A stretch of DNA of 64,000 bases from Fragilaria radians (lineage: Eukaryota; Bacillariophyta; Fragilariophyceae; Fragilariales; Fragilariaceae), in assembly GCA_900642245.1 (NCBI GenBank), contig CAAAJI010000021.1, positions 208,038-272,037 on the forward strand. The letters run 5' to 3'. Positions 21,876 to 32,532 of the stretch are shown here, in pieces. The notes under the pieces are model-generated. The model was given only the letters and a program-made list of their open reading frames with translations, was not told the DNA's origin and made no database searches. The translations under genes and the position numbers were made by a program. Within the stretch, counting starts at the first letter, position 1, and the number at the start of each line of letters is the position of its first letter.

Positions 21876-23744
21876 CTACACAAGCCTTTGTCCTCTTTGT
21901 GGGTACCCTACTCTCATTTTCTTTTTGGTGAATGGATAGTTACAAGGACCTGTTTTGCAGATGCAGGTAGTTTCTTCATATTCAAAGGCATACTTGAGGA
22001 AAACACCCTCTTTCACCTTGACATTTGACATATTCGTCCATCTTGTTGTGTCTCCCTCAACTGCACAAGTGAACATGACTCTATCGAAGCGTCTAACCCA
22101 CGTCCACAAATTTTCTTGTTCCCAACGAAGCCGAAGAAGTTGCTCGGGGTTTAAAGCAGCAAACTTTGGACTGACATATTTTTCAGGATACGTGACAATT
22201 GGTGGAAGAATATCAAGCGCTTTCAAAATTTGACCTCGATTGCATATTAAATGTCGATCTGTGACTCCGAATTTGTAATCTTCCCCGTAAGGAATCCACA
22301 TGAATTCGTTATCTAGTTTACTCAAGTCTAGGTTACAGCCATAGTAATGGTCTGCTCTAGTGATGACAAATCGATCATACTTTTCCAAAAGCGAGTAATC
22401 AACAAGAAACTTTGCCACATACCATCGAATCATAAAGATAACTGCTCCACTACCTGGTTTGTCCCCAACCCCACCCCAGGTACCCCACTTGTCTACGACA
22501 TTAGGTAATATGTGCTTGCGCCAATTTGTACCGTTGATCAAATCGATCGCCTCTCCCCAGTCTTTGTATTCTGGAAACTCATAAACATATTTAGCTCGTT
22601 GAAATAAAGATGATACTTTTTTATTGCTTGGCATTTGACCAATCACCAGTGCCAAATCAGCTGAGTTAAAGTCTAGCATATGCCTATAAAATGTATTCCA
22701 GGATATCTCTCCACCTCGGATACTTCCGATCATAATGACCAATATTTTTGAGTCGTTAGTTAATTCTCCTTCCACATTTCTTCTCACGAGATGATAGGGA
22801 AAGGATTCTGCAATTGAAATGGACAACGACTTTCGTTCGTGTTCTGACAGTGGGAGAAGACGCTTCCTTGCATCCCATCCAATCCAAGAACGATTTGTTT
22901 CCACGACAAATTGGCCATACTCTTCTTCACTCGATGGGTCCATGGCAAGATTGGGAATCCCAAGAGCATCTGCCAAAAATAAGGGATCCAACTTTTTGGA
23001 AATGACCATATCACACAACCTCATATCTTGCAGAAAAGATTTCAAGTCTTGCTGTAATTGTAAGGTAACTTTTGTGTGCGAGATTTCGCTCATGGAATAT
23101 TCGTCACTATCAGGAAACGATTCTAAATCATCAGTGAAACAAATTCGCTTCTTAAGCAAATAAGGCCTTTTCGAATAATCCTGAGTTGGAAGCCAGTAAT
23201 AATCTTGAAAGAGATTAGAAAATGATACTGCGGGATGGAAAGGTGAGCGATACGTTGCTAGGATATTTGTTCCCCAAACAACGTCTTCGGATATGTGATG
23301 ATGAGATGATTGAATCCAAAGGCAAATAGCTCCATCTCTTGGCTGCTCTTTCACATCAATGATTCTCAAAGATTCTATCGAACATTGGTAATGATATTCT
23401 AGTAACCGGCGTGCAATCCAAATACCGACATCACTTTCCAACGTCTTTCCAAACCTGCATAATGTCATGTTAGGATTCACAAATTGTAAAGAGCAACCCT
23501 TTCGTAGCTGAGGCTCCCGGGTAAATTTTGGCTTGCTGTATGATTCCTTCCAAGACATGTCACTGTGGATTTCCTCCTCTTGTTGACGAATTTCCATTGA
23601 TAATACCTCATTCGAAGAGTCCTTTCGATGGACGGTCAATTTCAAGTGACATACAACATTCAAGAAGAGATATAAAAAGATATTCACAGACACTAAGCAG
23701 CGCCAATAATGCACTACGAGATTTAACCTTCTTCGTGCTAGCAT
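21876..23744 (-). CDS. Type II membrane glycosyltransferase-like protein
   Basis: This 622-residue protein has a short basic cytosolic tail (MLARRRLN) and one membrane segment at about 14-37 (WRCLVSVNIFLYLFLNVV). The rest is a long lumenal region, the usual form of Golgi glycan-modifying enzymes. The N-terminal lumenal half has several Cys and His-rich motifs (IQSSHHHISEDVVWG). A second module starts near 325 (KILVIMIGSIRGGEISWNTF). It ends in a block near 475-520 (YDRFVITRADHYYGC, then WIPYGEDYKFGVTDRHLIC), whose RxD and DRH pattern recalls sugar-transferase-like proteins of algae and large DNA viruses. The acceptor and donor are unknown. It may act in glycan or frustule-polysaccharide synthesis, which is inference. 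The start ATG sits just before the membrane anchor and looks right. It is convergent with the coiled-coil gene to its left and divergent from the DENN gene to its right. Confidence 0.65.
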   Translation of the reverse strand: MLARRRLNLVVHYWRCLVSVNIFLYLFLNVVCHLKLTVHRKDSSNEVLSMEIRQQEEEIHSDMSWKESYSKPKFTREPQLRKGCSLQFVNPNMTLCRFGKTLESDVGIWIARRLLEYHYQCSIESLRIIDVKEQPRDGAICLWIQSSHHHISEDVVWGTNILATYRSPFHPAVSFSNLFQDYYWLPTQDYSKRPYLLKKRICFTDDLESFPDSDEYSMSEISHTKVTLQLQQDLKSFLQDMRLCDMVISKKLDPLFLADALGIPNLAMDPSSEEEYGQFVVETNRSWIGWDARKRLLPLSEHERKSLSISIAESFPYHLVRRNVEGELTNDSKILVIMIGSIRGGEISWNTFYRHMLDFNSADLALVIGQMPSNKKVSSLFQRAKYVYEFPEYKDWGEAIDLINGTNWRKHILPNVVDKWGTWGGVGDKPGSGAVIFMIRWYVAKFLVDYSLLEKYDRFVITRADHYYGCNLDLSKLDNEFMWIPYGEDYKFGVTDRHLICNRGQILKALDILPPIVTYPEKYVSPKFAALNPEQLLRLRWEQENLWTWVRRFDRVMFTCAVEGDTTRWTNMSNVKVKEGVFLKYAFEYEETTCICKTGPCNYPFTKKKMRVGYPQRGQRLV

Positions 23745-24823
23745 AATCTTGTGAAAAGGGAAAAGAGGTGAGGCATCGCCATTACCGAGAGAATGGCAAG
23801 GTTTGTTTGACTGCTTGGAAGTTGGCCCAATTATATTGCACGAAAACCATAAAGTAAAAAAGAAAATATCGTCGTAGTGATAAGCATGATAGTAACATTA
23901 CTAATACACAAATCCTTCAGTAAAGTACCAATGAGTTCTCTACATGAATTGAATATCTTGTGATGTGGATATGATCCTTTAGACTAAACAAAGGGCGGCG
24001 TATGATGAAGTAAACTCATGCTAAAATAAGAAAATAGTATGAGATTTAATCAATAATCGCATAAATGAATTCTTCGCCCCGCAATACAATCATACACGGA
24101 AAACAAGTACTAGAAAGTAAACTCGGAAACTAATCCGTTTAGCTTACATCATGTTACCAAGAAGCACCTTCTTTTCCTTATACTATAGAACAGAAAAACT
24201 CCATTCTACATGCACAAAGTAAGGGCATGTATATATAATGGACGTTGAACCGTGGAAGGTTAATTTCTAAAGAATAAACTTGCCAATATTTTCTCTCCTA
24301 GATGATGGTTGTTGACAAATTGGGTATACAAATGATGATTGGATTTATTACAAGAAAACAAAGATCATAACATTACAATTTTTTTGGAACAGTGATGTTA
24401 CAATTGTGTGACTTGGCTACAACGATGAACTTATTATTTTGCCCTTGATGACTAGCTACCTAGCCATAGAGCGCAATAATTATAATTTTAGTTTCGAAAA
24501 GGCAAATCTATAGCGAGTTGAGATATCAAGAAGCAAGGTCCTTTACAAAATAGAATCAGCGCAGCCGAAAGTTATTCCCATTTGTGAAATTTCGGCACAA
24601 CGGTCAAGAATATTTTTTATTCAAGAAAAATATCCAACGGCACATCATTGTAAAAAAGATGTGCTCGAACTATATTTTGTACGATCATTTTGAGAGCATC
24701 GTCAGTAAACTAGTACACTAATTCATTGTAGATTATTCTAATCCGGTACCTTGGAGATAAATGTCTTTCATTGTTCACTTCGTTGGATGAACAATTGAAT
24801 ACTGAGCCGAAATCAAAACCTCA
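23745..24823. promoter_or_regulatory. Divergent promoter region
   Basis: This is about 1.1 kb between the 5' ends of the minus-strand membrane protein and the plus-strand DENN gene, so it must hold both promoters. It is AT-rich. I see no defined element that I would name, only the position. Confidence 0.35.
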
Positions 24824-27800
24824 ATGACAACTCCAATGCCTTCTCCACCATCCTCTGAAAGTGCTTGGCCCTTATGGGGCTTATATATGGAATTGCCACA
24901 TCCTCATGCGTCGAAAGAAGTAAATCCACCGCCAGTCTTGATGGAATCTCCCTCCAAAGATTTGACGGAATTGATGCAAGATCCTTTATCGATTGTCCGA
25001 TTTTCGTTTCCCGAGTTTAATGACAAGGATCCTCCACCAGTTGCATCGTTACCCTTGAATCGCTACGATGTGAAAACTATGAAGGGTTTTCAGCATCATA
25101 CTTTTTCGCTTCAATTATCTAATGGAGAACGTGTACAAGGACACGTGCGTCGAATCCTACCGTGCAACTTCGGGAATCGAGTAGATGTCGGACGTCGTGG
25201 CGTACGAGCGCTGGTTTTACTGACACGTACGATGGGTGGAGACACCGTATTCGCAGCTATGCTGAAGTAAGTTATTTCAATATGTCATTGTGAAAATCGA
25301 TTCACGATTGGCCCTGTTTCACTACTAATATTTTTTGCGAACCTCATTCCTAAATCTCTCTTTAAATAGAACAATCGAAGGAATAATGGCATTGCAAGCA
25401 GCTCAAAGAGCTCCAGATTCAAAGCAAATTGAAATTTTCCTCTACACATGCTTTCAGCATCATCAATATATGTGCCAATCGTATCAACAACAGCCAGAAG
25501 AATCACGCAAGCCGATGATCATGTCCATTGAATGTATGGAGATTAGTCGATCTCCCCTCTGGAAGCAAGTGGACACAAATCGATTTTTGATTCCTGTGTC
25601 CCTATTACAAAGGTCTCATTTTTCCACTTCCAACTCCCCGATTTTGCCACTTCTTCGATGCTTGGGAATTACTAATGCGATGCGCTTGATTTCAGGATTG
25701 CTAAGCGAGTGCCGAATTATTTTGGTTTCAAGCAGTGTAACACGTTTAGCCACTTGCTGTCGCTCTGCCCTATCAATCTTATCGCAAGGTCTTCTGAATT
25801 GGCAGCATTTTCTTGTTCCTGTGCTACCACTCCATTTGACACAATATTTACAGGCACCGTGTCCGTACTTGATTGGAATACTCAGCCAATCTGTAGATTT
25901 ATCACGTATTCGTGAAATGGGAGAGATTTTAATGATCAATTTGGATCGTAATGAATTAGAGACCCGAAACGTTCCTCCTCATCTCATTAATTCTCGTATT
26001 CCAGATTTGTTCAGTGGACGCAACGATACGGACTCTGCATTATCGGCGTCTGATGCATTGGCACAAGACTTGGTGGAAATTCTAAGGTCAGATAAGAAAA
26101 CCATTTTTGGTGAAATCAGTTTTGCCGGAGAGCAGGCTGCGAAAGCAGCCAAGGCTGTAAAGAGCGCGTTTGGAAAGCTACGTTCACAGGGACGCAAGTT
26201 TTTAGCTGGTGTAAACGACGAACCAGTAAATAAAGCAGAAGAAGATTCCCAGGATCAAGTGGCACACGCTGTTACAGATGAAGAAATATACGCTGAAGGT
26301 TGTAAAAATGAAACAGGGGAAGAAAGTGTTCGAACGGCATTCTGTACTTTCTTTCTTTCCTTATTTGGTGACCTAAAGTGGTATTTGAGTCCGTCGACAG
26401 TGCCAGGCGAGATTCCAAGGCTTGATCGAGATCGATTTATTCAACAGAAACGTCAATTAGGAGAGGGCGAAGGTTCTCCAATATCACCACTTCTTAAGAA
26501 CCTATGTCAATCACAAATGTTTGAACAATTTGTCAATGCTCGGATAGAAGAAATCAGAACTCGAACTGTTATCTATAAAGACTCTCCTCTATTCTTAGTT
26601 TGTTGTAACTATCACCGGCAAAACAACATTGACTTTTCTGTTATGAATGTTCGACGTGTTGCGCAACAGATGGCTCAGGCGAATCCAAGTCGACTAATCT
26701 CCCAAGCCAACGCCAATGCTCGTCAAATAGCAATGGCTCTCACTTCGAATAAAGGATATGAAGGGGACCACGCTCAAGGTGTTGCGCAGCTGGTGGAATA
26801 CTGTCGTGAGACATCTGTTTTGATGGACGTAATGTCCGTTATTTGGATTAGGTTAAATGATTCTAAAGGAGTTCAGTGGCGCCATGCTCTTTATTCCCTT
26901 CAAGTGATCCGAAATCTTCTCTTCCACGGACCATTGGCAGTCATAGCTGAGGTGACAGATGGTATTGAAAAGATTCGTCAGATGAAGTCATATAAAGATA
27001 ACATGAGGGCTCAAATATGCTTCACTGTTCAAACCATTGCGACTGAGGTCTTCAATCTCTTGGTCGATCGTAACAAGCTGTTCGAGATCCGACGCTTCTG
27101 CGCGAACCGACGTAGGGAGATACGTGATAAAGTCAATCCAAACTATCAACGGGATTCTCACCTTTCCTTAAGGTTGTCATTTAAGTCGCTTCACCCGTAT
27201 TTGCACCCGCAGAACAATCGGCAGGTCGCTCCTGCAAACATTCCATTCGTGGCATCATTGCGTCGACCACAAGGACAAATGCCTCCTCAAGCTCGCGCTC
27301 AGTCCTCACGATCAATGCCAGTTCAGCAGAGTCAACAACAAGCTAATATCCAGGTGGCTAGTCAAGGGGTAGTGAATGCCCCTCATACTCATGCACCTGC
27401 TGTCGATTTACTAGACAGCATGGAACCTCAACATAATACACCTATTCAGCGGCAACACCAACAAGCGCAGCAGGATATCATTGATATCTTTGGAAACCTA
27501 CACCTTGGACAACCGCCGCCAACTGTCATGCACCCACCTCCTCATCCACCAGTCGCACATTTTCTACAGCAGCCAACAGTAGTTCATGTGCCTCCACAGC
27601 CAACAGTAGTGCATTTACCGCCACAGCCAACAGTCGCGATGCTTCCTCCTCAGCCGGCAATAGTCCAAGTTCCAGTTCCACAACCTATCGCAGGTCAACA
27701 TGCTTTTGCAGCCAATCCATCTCAAGGACTAACTCCACCGGGACAAGGAGCCTATTATAATCAACATTATTCAAATCCCATGCCACCTTCACCTGCTGGT

Positions 27801-28007
27801 CATGTTATTCATGGACTTTCTCCAAATGTACATGTTGCAGGTCCTGGACAAAATTTTCCTGGAAATACTCATCCAAACCATACATTGGGTTACCCAGGAT
27901 ATCCTCCTCAACAACCATCTCAGAATTACGTTGCAGCGCCAAATACTCATCCGCAAGCGCCCCAGCAGCAACGATCCCACGTGTCTCAATTCGATCCCTT
28001 TGCATAA
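24824..28007 (+). CDS. DENN-domain protein fused to an ENTH/ANTH-like domain
   Basis: Two exons, 24824-25266 and 25370-28007, are joined in phase 2 through a 103-nt intron with a GTAAGT donor. The product is 1,026 residues. Residues about 50-430 carry a DENN module (VRFSFPEFND, then LLRCLGITNAMRLISGLLSECRI and HFLVPVLPLHLTQYLQAPCPYLIGI). DENN proteins are exchange factors for Rab GTPases. Residues about 545-750 match an ENTH/ANTH fold (VMSVIWIRLND, then WRHALYSLQVIRNLLFHGP), which binds phosphoinositides and clathrin adaptors. The tail (about 755-1026) is Pro/Gln-rich and disordered and includes four 9-residue QPTVVH-type repeats. It ends FDPFA, a DPF motif of the kind that binds the AP-2 appendage. 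The likely role is coupling Rab activation to endocytic vesicle formation at membranes. The fusion is inferred from one unbroken second exon. Confidence 0.85.
25267..25369 (+). other. Intron of DENN-ENTH gene
   Basis: This 103-nt intron has a GTAAGT donor and ends AAATAG. It interrupts a lysine codon (AA|A) and removes the in-frame stop that otherwise ends the first exon at 25270. The protein reads MLK-TIEGIM across the junction. Confidence 0.85.
27570..27677 (+). repeat. Four tandem 27-bp units in DENN-ENTH gene tail
   Basis: Units begin at 27570, 27597, 27624 and 27651. Each encodes nine residues of the type QPTVVHxPP, and the last two units are diverged. Being in frame, copy-number change would only lengthen the disordered tail. 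Confidence 0.8.
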
Positions 28008-28177
28008 ATCAATTACTGATTCTTATTCACCAAAGTGGAATGTGGTGTTTGTGGGTATTACATGACATCAATGGTCAAGATCTGTCAGTGTTATTATCAT
28101 CTTTCATTACATACTACATTATATAGAATTGAGGTTTATAACTCTTTAGTGAAAGAAACTATAAAGGAGTGCAAACC

Positions 28178-28783
28178 TTAGACAACACGACGAGGTTTGA
28201 GATTAAGTGACTCCTCGTCTCCAAACAATGTAGAACTCCAAGGTTTTTGGTAATGACTCATGCTAATCGATTCAACTTCGCTTGGATCAGTAAAACAGGA
28301 GAAATTGTCTTCAGTATTCGTCGCCCATTTATATTCTTGTCGATATCTATTGTCCGAACCCGATTGTCCGCGCAGTGAAGATTTTCCAATGGAATCATTT
28401 CGTGGTATAGAAATCCATTTGGGGATTGCGGGTGTCGCCATTTCCTTGTTTCTTATGGATGCTTGGCGAATGGCGGCAGCACCCTCCCAAAAGACATGTT
28501 TCCATTCGGAAAATGAAACCAAGTCGGCACCGCAAAGATAGCGATTAGGAGTGCGGCCATTATTTGAAACGGATGACGACGGTGCCATAGAAATTTTGGG
28601 AAACGTCAATGGTTTCCTTATTTGTATATTATTGAGATATGGGAAGTTGGTTGTTAGGCTTGAATGTGGAAGAAAGACAAGACCGTCATATTTCAAACTT
28701 GTTTTCCAATTTGGAGATAACGTTGAGTATCCACATTTTCGTGGAGGATTCCACGATTTTTCCAATTCTAATCGACACGACAC
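28178..28783 (-). CDS. Hypothetical protein, possibly truncated by an in-frame amber
   Basis: A 201-codon minus-strand frame ends at 28178, 170 bp from the convergent DENN gene. It is Ser/Arg/Asn-rich (APSSSVSNNGRTPNRY, then PKWISIPRNDS, then LKPRRVV), and I recognise no domain. The first codon here is GTG; the first ATG is at about residue 66 (MAPSSS). The same frame continues upstream through a TAG at 28814-28816 into a strongly hydrophobic stretch (about 28845-28925: FLYLLFWIFSSFVVVVLVLIVV) followed by a basic RNRSSNERKKK. A single-pass membrane protein with a cytosolic tail, broken by one stop or hiding an unseen splice, is therefore possible. The overlapping plus-strand frame at 28551-28949 looks less protein-like. 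Confidence 0.4.
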   Translation of the reverse strand: MSCRLELEKSWNPPRKCGYSTLSPNWKTSLKYDGLVFLPHSSLTTNFPYLNNIQIRKPLTFPKISMAPSSSVSNNGRTPNRYLCGADLVSFSEWKHVFWEGAAAIRQASIRNKEMATPAIPKWISIPRNDSIGKSSLRGQSGSDNRYRQEYKWATNTEDNFSCFTDPSEVESISMSHYQKPWSSTLFGDEESLNLKPRRVV

Positions 28784-28959
28784 GTATGATCGTAACCGAC
28801 AACCCTTACCCCCCTATTTCTTTTTCCGTTCGTTCGACGATCGATTCCGAACTACAATCAGTACTAGTACTACAACCACAAAGCTAGAAAAAATCCAAAA
28901 TAAAAGATATAAAAAGAGAAGGGCTTGGTATAATGATAAATTTGTATGAATTAAAGCTT

Positions 28960-29718
28960 ACTCATCATCTGATTACATTCTTATCTAAGCTTTGCACAAG
29001 GTAATGGCTACCAAAGAAAAAGGGATACTTTGTCAATCTTGTTCAATGCCTTTTTACCTCTATATGTCAAACAGGTCATCTTCCGTGGCTCTCATCCTAG
29101 ATGAATCTTTTTTCTCTAGAGTACTACGTCCTTTTCATGCCACAAGCCTTAGTTTTTGACATTATGGCCTAACTAGAGTTCATACCGGAAGAGCTCTTTG
29201 TTGAGCAATCAATACACACAATGTGAAACTATGATCTAACTTAGAGTATTGATACAATTTCATCTTGTTTCCTCTTGTATCTTCAACTCTTGTGAAGAAT
29301 TAATCTTGTGAAGAGATAGCATTGTATCCTCAACTCTTATGAAGAGTTGGAATGTAGCATGATTTACATCATATTACTTTTCCGTTTAATTAGACAGTAA
29401 AGCATTCCATTTGCAAGTGATATTTAGTCATCATAAATTTTTTATGATAAAATATTATCTATTATCTTCCAAAATTGTGGGGGACAGTTGACTTGTGTTC
29501 ATAGCATGGTTATATTCCCTATATTTACTTGCATTAATGATAAGTGACATATCCAATGCCGGTAGAAAAATGCATCATTTAGCCAGTTAATTTATTCATA
29601 GACTGGATACTGCTCATAACCTTTAAATGAGATATTCATTCGGATGTCAGGGTATGCCATTTGCCCCCAATATCATACTTAACCTGGAGTTTTATTGAAT
29701 GGAGAAGTTGGCAGATGT
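28960..29718 (-). repeat. Possible LTR remnant of the adjacent gypsy element
   Basis: This stretch lies just 3' (minus-strand sense) of the gypsy pol relic, where a 3' LTR would be expected. It has two imperfect copies of a 27-bp motif (29275-29301 and 29322-29348, core TCAACTCTT) and a partial third. They can form AACTCTT/AAGAGTT hairpins like those seen in the LTR-like DNA near 50680. No matching second LTR is visible in the window, so this is inference. Confidence 0.3.
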
Positions 29719-30240
29719 TCACCATCTAAATTTTATACTTATTGAGAGGGCAGTGTTGTGTGGTATTCTTATCCTCCATGGAGTAGCTTGTGGATTGTGA
29801 CTTGTTGTTGGTTTAGCATTAATGCCAAAGTTATTACACATTTGTTTGAACTCACGTTTGAATTCACTCCCTTTGTTGATGACGATAAATTGAGGATGTG
29901 GATAACGTGCCAGCCATGCGTTATGAAACAAATCCGGGATGGAAGTGGCCCACTCCTTAGTGGCTTCAAAAATCTCAAACCATCCTGTGGCTGGATCTAT
30001 CATAGTGAGAGCAGAGAGTGTTTTTGATGGTGTCTCTACGGTAAAAGAACACCGACCATGACATGGGGGTCAGATTCTGCTGCTTTGGGAGGCAACAATC
30101 CATACTTCTTGCGCTCCTTTTAATCAATTGTCAAATTTGACAAGTGGTATTGCTGATAGCCTTTTCATTGGAAGTCTTTCCTGGATGAAGTCAGCGTTCG
30201 AAATACCAGGATAGTACTTTCTGTCTTAATGACTGATAGA
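29719..30240 (-). mobile_element. Ty3/gypsy-type retrotransposon pol relic (integrase region)
   Basis: The longest frame (29719-30003) is an integrase core: MIDPATGWFEI, then YPHPQFIVINKGSEF, FGINAKPTTSHNPQAT. In intact elements the second catalytic residue is the Asp of the D(N/K)GSEF motif. Here it reads INKGSEF, so that Asp is lost. Upstream on the minus strand, in shifted frames, are VETPSKTLSALT, then KERKKYGLLPPK near 30096-30120, then a WYF..LHPGKTSNE segment near 30180-30220. These match the order of the H2C2 zinc-finger and linker regions that precede the integrase core. Several stops and frame changes show it is inactive. No gag, protease or reverse transcriptase part was recognised, so it is a fragment of the 3' half of pol. 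Confidence 0.78.
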
Positions 30241-31797
30241 TGCATATTTTATCTTTGTAACAATTCCATGCAATATGTTGCATAGACTAGTGGGGTGTGG
30301 ATAACCTATTTTCTCTTGAGCCTTTGACTCTTGTCTCTTCTTTGAATATCATTGACTCATTTTCTTGTTTTAGTTTCATATTGCTGTTGGTGATATTTCC
30401 TCCAGTCCTTGATCAGTATCATTTTTTGAAGGGCTAGATTCATTGACTATCAGTTGCTTTTGCATTCTTTGAGTGGCAGATGTCGACATAAAAGTCTAAC
30501 TCACAAATATGACTAAGCTAACAGTTTGGTGGATGTCGTGGACAACGAGAAGAAATGTTTTGAGTGCTTTGACGATAGAAAAATCTTGTCCTCCAGCTGT
30601 ATACGTAGTTAAAGGGTATAATCACAATGATTTTGCCATATTGCCTATTAACGCAAGCAAAACATTTCTCTGACATCCTATAACAATGGTATGCTAATAT
30701 AAACTTAGAAAAATGAGTATTATCTGTTTACCACCTTACACGCTTTTTTGAACTATCATGTGAATAAATTGAATTTGTCTTTAGGATAGGTCTGCGAAAG
30801 GAGGAATACACGGTATGTGTTGACATTATTCATTCCTATGGGGTTTTTATATCTTCTAGGGTGTGATTGTACTTGTTTTCAGTATGATGCCTATTTTTGA
30901 TGACATTCACCATGTATCTGAGCAAGTAGCGTCAAGTTGATTATCAATAAATTGGGTGTAAGCACTCAAGTTTGGTAAAGTAAAATTTGTGCAAAGAGGT
31001 TTTTAACCCACTTAAGTTTAAAATATCCAAAGATTTGTTCTGCGCAGTTGCTATTTGATTGAGCATCTCTTTTACAACTGGGTAAATTTGTTGTTTTTGT
31101 TGACTTAGAATGAATCAAATTAATGCAAGTTAGGGTCTACATTTCTTGGCAAAGAATGAAAAAAAGATCAATCCGGTTTCTGTGGTTAGGCAAAGCAAAC
31201 TGGGAAAGAACAAAGATCCAGAGCTATGGTTCACTAATGTGGAATACTTGCATTTTGAAGTCGGAAAAACGAACTATTTTTCCTCTCTTGAAAAAAAAAA
31301 CATTAAAATTTCGTTGAGTATTGATAAATTGCGCCAAGAATAAATCTGGAGATTTGCCGTCGCCACAAGTAACCAAATTGATTTTTGCTCGGAGGGGGGA
31401 GCCGATAATTGGTACAGCTGCCCAAAAATTCATGTATTCAGGTGTACAGCTGCCAAAAAAATCTCTAGAGTGGAGTACTAGGGGGAAAACAGCCTGTTTG
31501 CACGAATCGAAAACCTGTGTAAGTGATTTTTTAAGTTTGAGATTCCAATTTCCGTTATGATTAATTCAAAGTGTGCACTCTACACAATACTAATAGTAGG
31601 AGAACCGGGACTACCCAATTGGACGATTGCATGGAATTAGTTGAAGAGGTTCAGAGGAATACTAAAACAGTTCTTTTCCGTTGACAAATTGAAAAAACAG
31701 TGGCTTTTTCATATGTTCTTGCATTCGCATTGTTGCCGCAGCATTATCCGTGAAACGTCTCGAAACAGAAGAGACAGGACTCTGTGGCCTAACTACT
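30241..31797. other. Intergenic region, probably old repeat DNA
   Basis: No supported gene. Short plus-strand frames at 31123-31343 and 31321-31560 overlap each other in different frames and do not resemble a known protein. Further upstream parts of the gypsy element may be decayed here beyond recognition. Confidence 0.4.
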
Positions 31798-32532
31798 ATG
31801 CCCTTTGCTACCCTGGACTTGAATATAGAAGGGAAAGAAAACCAAGAAAATATTGCAAGGAAAAAACGACGAGCTTCTGAAGGTTCCTTTATCAAACCGA
31901 AACCTGTCAAAGCTGAGCTCGATGAGACTGATTCACAATGGAAAAGACTTTTCTTTTCTCTTCAGCAAGAACGTGTCACCTTAGCGGAAAGACAGCTTGT
32001 GGCAATAATGGAAGAAAGCGAAGCACGGGATAATTCTATAAAGAATTATGTTGCTCACCTGGAACAAAGCATTGCTGAGACGCAAAATTCCTTGCAACGT
32101 AGTCAATCTGAACTTGAGACGCTTTTAGATGTCCAAAAGAAACTAGATGAGGCAGAATTGCGTATCTCAACTACAAAAAGTGAAATGCAAAAGCTGATTG
32201 ATCATTTAGAAGCAAAGGAGTCAAAGAATGAAGTACTCTTTCAACAATTAATGGAGCGCGAGGATCGCATCAATATGTACAAATTAATAACTCAAACCGA
32301 TATTGAGCGCAATTCAGAGGGATCTATTGAGTGCTGCGTTACAAATACGACCAAGAATATCACAACCAAATTTCGACTCACTAAACTCGAAGATGCCTCA
32401 ATGATGACGTATGAGCCTGTTGACAATGTGGAACCGCTACCGTCTTTTTTACGTCAAGCCATTGAATTTGAAGTTTCGGATTGTCCTGCGTTACTTCACC
32501 ACGTGTTTAGAGGTGTTTTCCCTGACGATTAG
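31798..32532 (+). CDS. Coiled-coil protein resembling monopolin subunit Csm1/Pcs1
   Basis: The frame is open from 31750 (GTG), but the first ATG is at 31798, giving 244 residues. The N-terminus has a KEN box (EGKENQEN) and a basic KKRR patch, followed by a long parallel-type coiled coil (about 50-165). The last 80 residues form a compact domain: INMYKLITQTDI, then IECCVTNTTK, TKFRLTKLE, MTYEPVDNVEPLPSFLRQAIEF. This pattern, with a YxP motif and LPxxL followed by IxF, is that of the Csm1/Pcs1 C-terminal domain. In fungi that domain crosslinks kinetochore proteins in meiosis I and at rDNA. If correct, the protein acts in the nucleus at kinetochores or nucleolus, and the KEN box suggests APC/C-dependent turnover. 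An AATAAA follows at 32537-32542. An upstream exon cannot be excluded, as a pyrimidine-rich tract ending GCAG precedes the frame at about 31740. The family call is from motif memory. Confidence 0.6.
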   Translation: MPFATLDLNIEGKENQENIARKKRRASEGSFIKPKPVKAELDETDSQWKRLFFSLQQERVTLAERQLVAIMEESEARDNSIKNYVAHLEQSIAETQNSLQRSQSELETLLDVQKKLDEAELRISTTKSEMQKLIDHLEAKESKNEVLFQQLMEREDRINMYKLITQTDIERNSEGSIECCVTNTTKNITTKFRLTKLEDASMMTYEPVDNVEPLPSFLRQAIEFEVSDCPALLHHVFRGVFPDD

